DNA of 64,000 nucleotides from Tachypleus tridentatus. Its lineage: Eukaryota > Arthropoda > Merostomata > Xiphosura > Limulidae. A program made the position numbers and the translations under genes. Location: NCBI RefSeq assembly GCF_004210375.1, contig NC_134834.1, forward strand, positions 94,120,170 to 94,184,169. Reading direction: 5' to 3'. The notes under the pieces were generated by a model. It saw only the letters and a program-made list of their open reading frames with translations, did no database searches and was not told the origin of the DNA. Positions 58,188 through 64,000 of the stretch are shown here, one piece after another (within the stretch, counting starts at the first letter, position 1; every line of letters starts with the position of its first letter).

Positions 58188-61083
58188 CTGGGAAAAAGAT
58201 TAAAGCACGTGTATGGAAATCTGTCTTTCACTTTTTCTGCTGTCATTTCAACTAACTCTTATCCTAGCAAAACGTTTCAAAATTTATTGATGCTTCAAAT
58301 AATTTATTATTTGAAACCTAAGAGATTCAGTAGTATTGTTATTATTAATTTCATTTTGGAGAAGCATTTTAAAGACGTTATGAAAATGCAGTAAGATAAA
58401 CAAGCTGTTCGTATCTATATATCTTAACTATTAAACCTACGTTTTTGCCTTCCATTTTTAGATAAACTCTAAGTAGATGATTACTTTGCAATGTAATACA
58501 GTTTGAACGAAAAATTCGAATTGCTACGTTATATTTCTCAGAAAACATTATTATTTGTTAGCTCATACAAATTTTTTTTTTTTGTTTTTGCACGAGAAAT
58601 TATTCTACGTATTCGTTCATAAATATTGTTTAAACAGATATAGAAACTTATTCAAACATTTACGGGTTTTTAAGTCATTTTTATCACCAGAAAATAACCT
58701 CAGATAATTTCAGCACGTAAATATTTCAATCGTCAATAAATCAACTTAAATTAACCTCAAAATACCCATAAGATTTATGCACAAATTACCATTATAAGAA
58801 GCCTAATTGTATACTGTTGGTCAAAATGTTTATATATTTTGTAACAAGTAAGATCATTATAATTAAAATGAAATACAAATACACCTAGTGCTGTCAAACT
58901 GAAAAATACATGTTATATTAATCATAATGAGACAGGTTCTATGGACATCGTCAACGATTTACGTATTATCACAGAAAACAATTTTATCAGGTATCTGTAG
59001 AAAGATTTGTGATTCAGTGTTTCCCCTACCACAACAAAAAACCTTATCGAAACATATATAATGACAAACGATAATGTCAAATTATGAGATGTAGCGTCTG
59101 CAACCTCATATCAATTCAAACTAAACCTTTAGTATTTGGTTGTACCTCCTCGTAATTTAATATCCTCCGTAAGGCAACGTGGCATGCTGTCAATGAGGTT
59201 TTGATGTAATCCACCGTAATTTCATCTCAATTTGTCACTAGAAAGCGCTGTAACTCAGTTACAATAGTTGTTGTAATGATGTGATTAGTAACTTTTCGAT
59301 TCAAGTGGATTACAATTTGAATACTTGTCATTCTTGTAACGTCCTCCTGGTCGACATAACCCTGTACAACATGCGAACTGTGAGCAGTGACACTGTCATC
59401 GTGGAACAAAACTATTGTCAACCTTACTCTGGTATATGCAAAAATATCATCTCTATATGATGCATGTGAGAGATGATATTGACGTTTTCCTTGAAGATAC
59501 GGAGCCGCCCAACTATGAACTGCACCACCTACTATGTGTTTTCCTTTAGAAAAATGGTCTTCCCGCAACTGTTCTGTCGACAAACGACGAACACGAATCT
59601 CACCATAAAACAGCCGGAAACGGAACTCACCTTAAAATATGACATGTTGTCAAGTTTCTGAACTGTAAGTTGACAAGCTGTCTTACCCAAGTAACATGGT
59701 GACGGTGGTGACTTTTGGTTCATATCGGTTTGCAGATAACCTTTTCTGCAAAATGACATTCTCTGGTTAGTCTCCTACTCACTTTTTTTTGGGAGGATAC
59801 CCTGAAATGAATGTGTTTATGCTATTCTTATTGTAAGAAGTTACAAGACTTCTTTCGATCTTAACCTAATCAAAACCCAGTCATCTTTGGCACCAGTGTT
59901 TCGGTGTCTACCAGAAAACTTTCCTGTAATCCAATGACGTTTCAGGATTCTGGATACAGTATATAACACTGAGAGTACTCTACTACTCTGGTGATGTCCG
60001 TTTGTTCCATACCTTTTCTGGACAGTCGAACAATTTGACGCCCTGTAACTTCTGGCACGTGACGAGGCATAACTCTACACCAATTACAGAGAAACTGTCT
60101 GAACAAAGCGTTGATCTGTTTCGAAAAAGATTATATCAAAACCACACCCTTCTACACATAACAGGCATGTTTGTTCGTTTTAACAAACAAATGCTCAAAA
60201 CAAACCAGAATAATAACTCTTACATGTTTGCCTGATCTAACACTAACTCTCTGTTATTAGTCGGGTATTCAATCAGTAACTACTTCATGCATGTAAACAA
60301 TAACGTCAATATAGAACATTATGCAAACATTTTTGCCATCGATATATTTCTTTGGTTTGTTAGCCTCAGCTCAAGGTGTTCTGATGAGCCTTGATAAGGC
60401 ATTCTTCGGTTTGTTAGCCTTAGCCCAATGTGTTCTGATGAGCCTTGATAAGACGTTCTTCGGTTTGTTAGCCTTAGTTCTATGTGTTCTGATGAGCCTT
60501 GATAAGGCGTTCTTCGGTTTGTCAGCTTTAGCCTAAGGCGTTCTGATGAACCTTGATAAGGCGGAGCTGCAGTTCACAACATGAGTACAGCCAATCAAAA
60601 CAAACAAACGAACCAAAAAAAAAAAGGCATTAGACCTCTACGTCACAGATTCTCCTTTCGGTTTTACTTTTGATAAGGAAATAAAAAGAAAAATTAACGT
60701 ATATTTATTACCTTATCATGGTACCTCAAACAGGATCGATGTGCCTTTACTATCGGAATGGCATCCACAGCAGTTACTATGTCAACCAGACCAAGTGTGA
60801 GCAGCAATACTGATGCCAAAATGAACCACTTACTCATTTCGAATACAGAATACAACCGTAACTGTAGGCAGTGAAGATGTTTTCTAGTGAAATAATTTTG
60901 TTGTTAATATTAAAGAATATGGTTTATAACACACAACGATTAAGATGATCGTAAAACGCTAATTACAAAACGTTTTCAGTAATGTATTCTTTTCAAAGAA
61001 ATTCTTGAAATCCATACTAATATAAGTATTCAAATACTTCTCAATATCTCTACTTACCAAGATTTCCTTTGTTCGAAGAGAGT
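58119..61083 (-). CDS. Secreted six-cysteine knottin peptide gene
   Basis: Three exons: non-coding 61083-61058, signal-peptide exon 60861-60712 (CDS from 60837) and cysteine-knot exon 58187-58119. The product is 64 residues: a signal peptide of about 23, a short linker containing IPIVKAHR, and a C-terminal domain of about 30 residues with spacing C-x6-C-x4-CC-x4-C-x4-C, the inhibitor cystine knot pattern. The family includes horseshoe crab hemocyte tachystatins (chitin-binding antimicrobials), spider ion-channel peptides and arthropod defence peptides. Unlike tachystatins the cysteine domain is slightly acidic (three Arg/Lys against five Asp/Glu), so a defence role is not assured. Both coding exons agree in phase (0). 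The 2.5-kb intron carries a dead Tc1 element. The function is unknown; the fold is inferred from cysteine spacing only. Confidence 0.78.
59216..60070 (-). pseudogene. Second Tc1-like transposase relic, in knottin intron
   Basis: From ATG at 60070 the minus strand reads a Tc1-type HTH (QIVRLSRKGMEQTDITRVVE), then MSFCRKGYLQTDM, RRLSTEQLREDHF (59583) and GGAVHSW, then IVLFHDDSVTAHSSHVVQGY (the second catalytic region; family DDNAPAHR) and DVTRMTSIQIVIHLNRKVTN. It is frameshifted and its catalytic blocks are eroded. It differs from the element at 51254. The terminal repeats are not clear; TACTGTTGGTCAAAATGTTT near 58813 may be one. Confidence 0.72.
60348..60563. repeat. 54-bp minisatellite, four copies
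   Basis: Unit TTCGGTTTGTTAGCCTTAGC onward, ending CTTGATAAGGCG. The period is again a multiple of three and keeps a spurious 18-residue frame open. It lies in the knottin intron, about 150 bp from the signal-peptide exon. Confidence 0.85.
60712..60861 (-). CDS. Knottin gene exon 2: start codon and signal peptide
   Basis: The exon begins after acceptor CACTGCCTACAG; 24 nt of 5' UTR precede the ATG at 60837. The 42 codons include MSKWFILASVLLLTLGLV, a textbook signal peptide with likely cleavage after VTA, then the first cysteine of the knot (HRSCLR). It ends AAG|GTAATA, phase 0. Confidence 0.8.
61058..61083 (-). other. Knottin gene non-coding exon 1
   Basis: The short leader between the predicted start site and a consensus donor (CTTG|GTAAGTAG, donor GT at 61057-61056). 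The intron to exon 2 is about 200 nt. Confidence 0.55.
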
Positions 61084-61117
61084 GATACTAAACAACAAGA
61101 AGGGTAAATATATATAT
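61080..61117 (-). promoter_or_regulatory. Knottin gene core promoter (TATA plus initiator)
   Basis: On the minus strand a TATATATATTTA run (61117-61105) lies about 30 nt upstream of TATCACTC, whose A at 61083 fits an arthropod initiator (TCA-like). TATA-to-start spacing is canonical, and a consensus donor follows about 25 nt downstream. Confidence 0.55.
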
Positions 61118-61774
61118 GTGAGTGACAGGACTTTCCTGATTGTGAAACTTGCATTTTACGGAAAAATAAGTATGATTTTGAAACCAAGTTGTTAGATGGA
61201 CCAGATATTATTTATGAGAAAATACCAATTTTATCCTAAATATCTACTCGCCTATAAACTTCCAAAATTGTACATAATTATTGTCATTTATTCTAATTAC
61301 CATCTTGTCATTTAACTGGATGGTAAGATAAAATTTTGCAACTATGTTCAACTATTTACTCTAACTTAACTTTGTTTACCACCCCTGATATTACATGCGT
61401 ACTTAACATTGTTTTTTTATGTTGTCGAAATACACCAATTAATGTGCAAGGTAAAACACAGAAAGTTATGTGTTTCTGTCTGAACAAGGTTATATGATAC
61501 AAGAACCTGTTTCGTTTCATATTTACTTAACTAGCCAGTTTAAGCGTAAAGTTTTATGGTAATTTCGTCACGTTCTACCTTTTAATTACCGTTTACTGTA
61601 GACAAATATGTTTATTATTATTTTAAGAGTTTTTTTTAGAATTTACTACTTCCTTACAGCTTGCAATTATAAGAGAGCACAAATAATATTACAGGAATTA
61701 GATGAATCTCTTGTGGTTTTTTTTTTAATATCTTACGGCATAACTTTTGATTGAATAGTGAGCATTGAACTTTG
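61118..61774. other. Upstream flank of knottin gene
   Basis: AT-rich, free of SINEs; regulatory sequence would be expected here but no motif is recognised. Confidence 0.4.
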
Positions 61775-61885
61775 AAGTGGCACAGACATGTGTCTACGAA
61801 CTTTCAACTCTGCAAACAGATCTAGAAATCAATGGCGGATGCAATACAAATAGTTTATTGCATATCTTTGTGTTCAAACTACGAA
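61775..61885 (+). mobile_element. SINE-C copy, degenerate
   Basis: AGTGGCACAGACATGTGTCT and TATTGCATATCTTTGTGTTC are recognisable; the B box is lost. Confidence 0.5.
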
Positions 61886-62073
61886 CACGTATTAAAATAT
61901 TCCCCAGAAGAATTATTCAACTTTAATAGTTATAATTGACTGAAATTGTTAAGTCCCTCATCAAATATAATTATTGGATAAAATATAAAGTTATCTCGCG
62001 TCTTGCGGGCCAACACTCGCACAAGACAACTCGTTTGTTGTAAGTTTTGAAGCTTGTTCTATTCCTAGTAAAA

Positions 62074-62347
62074 TGGCCCGGCATGGTCAAGTGTGTTAAG
62101 GCGTTCGACTCGTAATCCGAGGGTCGCGGGGTCGAATTCCGGTCGCACCAAACATGCTCGCCCTTTCAGCCGTGCGGACGTTATAATGTGACGGTCAATC
62201 CCACTATTCGTTGGTAAAAGAGTAGCCCAAGAGTTGGCGGCGGGTGGTGATGACTAGCTGCCTTCCCTCTAGTCTTACACTGCTAAATTAGAGACGGCTA
62301 GCGCAGATAGCCTTCGAGTAGCTTTGCGCGAAATTCAAAACAAACAA
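62074..62347 (+). mobile_element. SINE-A copy, full length, with target duplication
   Basis: CCTAGTRAA-type repeat on both sides; intact head and AAACAAAC tail. Confidence 0.87.
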
Positions 62348-62717
62348 AGCCTAGTGAATTAGGAGAACATTACATTCGTAAGAATGCAATCTGACCTTAT
62401 CATTAATCAAAACAAAAGGACAGAGTCTTATTATATCTACGAAAAAAAACTTAGGCCCTAAAATATTGATTTTAATGGACAATAGAAAATGCACGTAAAA
62501 TTTTGGTACGTTCAAAAAAGGCTGTAATGGTATAACTAGAATTAAAATAAAATTTAAAAAATATATCATGAGACTTTTGAAAAACTGCTCTTTGCCTGGC
62601 TGAACAGGTTCAACTAACGTCGAAATTATTTTCTTTTAATATGGCGTTGTGCCATTAAAACTCCTATTGCGAATGTCCTTAAAATATTCCCTTGTGTACG
62701 ATATCCGGTTTTTCTTT

Positions 62718-62992
62718 TGGCTTGGTTCGTTTTGAATTTCGCAAAACTACACGAGGGCTATCTGCGCTAGTCGTCCCTAATTTAGCAGTGTAAGACTAGA
62801 ATGAAGGCAGCTAGTCATCACCACCCACCGCCAACTCTTGGGCCACTCTTTTACCAACGAATAGTGGGATTGGCCGTAAATTATAACGCCCCCACGGCTG
62901 AAATGGCGAGCATGTTTGGTGCGACCGGGATGCGAACCCGCGACCCTCAGATTACGAGTCGCACGCCTTAACACGCTTGGCCATGCCGGGCC
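62718..62992 (-). mobile_element. SINE-A copy, full length
   Basis: Close to the consensus, with a small deletion in TTCGCAAAACTAC. Confidence 0.86.
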
Positions 62993-63077
62993 TCGGCAGT
63001 TGAAGTCTGGGTTCCAGTTGATAACAAAACGCAGCTCTAAAAATCAGACTTTACCATCCACTGGAAATTCACTTTCA

Positions 63078-63209
63078 CGAGTATGTGTGTGTGTGTGTTT
63101 TACTTTTAGCAAAGCCACATTGGGCTATCTGCTGAGCCCACCGAGGGGAATCAAACCCCTGATTGTAGCGTTGTAAATCCGGAGACATACCGCTGTACTA
63201 GCGGGAGGC
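63078..63209 (-). mobile_element. SINE-B copy, full length
   Basis: The best SINE-B copy here: TG-repeat tail, AGCAAAGCCACATTGGGCTA, GGGGAATCAAACCCC, GCTGTACTAGCGGGAGGCC. Confidence 0.78.
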
Positions 63210-63499
63210 CATTTTCACGAACCCTAAGATGTATATATATTTAATTTCGCGTAACAAAAGTGTAAAACCGTATAATGTTAACAGTAGAACTTTATATTTA
63301 ATGTCTGCATTCGCAATCAGATGCACGAGTTGATACGATTAGAATATGTTTAGTCAGGTAAATTATTACTTTGACATCAAAAGTTTGCGCACGTAATGAT
63401 TTAAAGAATACGCGCTTATATACTTCTTACCGTCTGAAGCATAACTTTGGAAATTTCAAACAGAAATCTTTCTTGGATAAGCATAAGGATTTAGATGGT

Positions 63500-63748
63500 C
63501 TGTTTTGAATTTCGCACAAAGCTACACGAGGGCTATCTGCGCTAGCCATACCATATTTAGTAGTGTAAGACTAGAGGGAAGACAGCTAGTCATCACCCCA
63601 TCACCAACGCTTGGGCTACTCTTTTATCAACGAATAGTGGGATTGACCGTCGCATATAACGTCCCCATGTTTGGTGTGATGGGGATTCGAAACCGCGACC
63701 CTCGGATTACGAGTCTAGTGCTTTAATTACCTGGCCATGCCGAGCCTA
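63500..63748 (-). mobile_element. SINE-A copy
   Basis: Complete apart from a short deletion around the CCCCATGTTTGG junction; head ends CATGCCGAGCC. Confidence 0.83.
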
Positions 63749-64000
63749 GCATAAGGAACAGATTAGTTTTGTTTGATATAAAAACCATTGTTCACTGAAT
63801 TATCTTTCTATTATAAGAAATGTAAAGGACCCAGCTTTAAAAGTTGTGCTGCACTAAACTAAAACAGAGCTGTAAGTAAGAGATAGATTAAAAATAAATG
63901 GGTGAAAGTGTGTCACAGACGAACCCATTACAGCCGGGGTCTAGAGTTTGCCTTAAGACTCTGGACTCTCTGGGACTATGGATCAAGTGTTATGCTTTAC

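Overview
This window is AT-rich animal nuclear DNA. It has long introns, consensus GT-AG splice sites and dense interspersed repeats. The repeat set (a very abundant tRNA-Thr-like SINE with an AAAC tail, an I-superfamily LINE with a zinc-knuckle ORF1, Tc1/mariner relics) together with a CCP / F-type-lectin-like / C-type-lectin-like cell-surface gene points to an arthropod. A chelicerate, most likely a horseshoe crab, is the best guess. That assignment is inference from remembered repeat style and gene family; no database was searched.

Two genes can be assembled, both on the minus strand. The larger runs from 47232 down to 12145 and has 14 coding exons, one of them a tentative 19-nt microexon. 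It predicts a 776-residue type I membrane protein: signal peptide, CCP/sushi domain, F5/8C-fucolectin (FTP) domain, long-form C-type-lectin-like domain, three more CCP domains, Ser/Thr-rich stalk, one transmembrane helix and a short tail. This is the layout of the Drosophila selectin-like protein Furrowed, although with fewer CCP repeats. All internal junctions are phase 1 up to the stalk. The second gene (about 61083 to 58119) encodes a 64-residue secreted peptide with the six-cysteine spacing of an inhibitor cystine knot. It has a TATA box, an initiator-like site, a non-coding first exon and clean splice sites.

Layout: 1-1.8 kb has no gene; 1.8-6.9 kb is a decayed LINE on the minus strand; 7-12.1 kb holds SINE copies and the probable 3' UTR/downstream side of the lectin gene; 12.1-47.2 kb is the lectin gene, its introns filled with SINEs, two inactive copies of a multicopy protein family, a Penelope-like foldback, a mariner deletion derivative and minisatellites; 47.2-58 kb is a repeat-rich interval with a dead Tc1 element abutting a 334-bp tandem array; 58.1-61.1 kb is the knottin gene, whose intron carries a second dead Tc1; 61.1-64 kb is repeats only.

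The two genes share a strand but nothing shows that they work together. The lectin gene is expected to act at the cell surface in adhesion or recognition; the knottin is expected to be secreted. Everything was read by eye. Splice sites, domain names and repeat families were not tested by alignment, transcript data or structure prediction.
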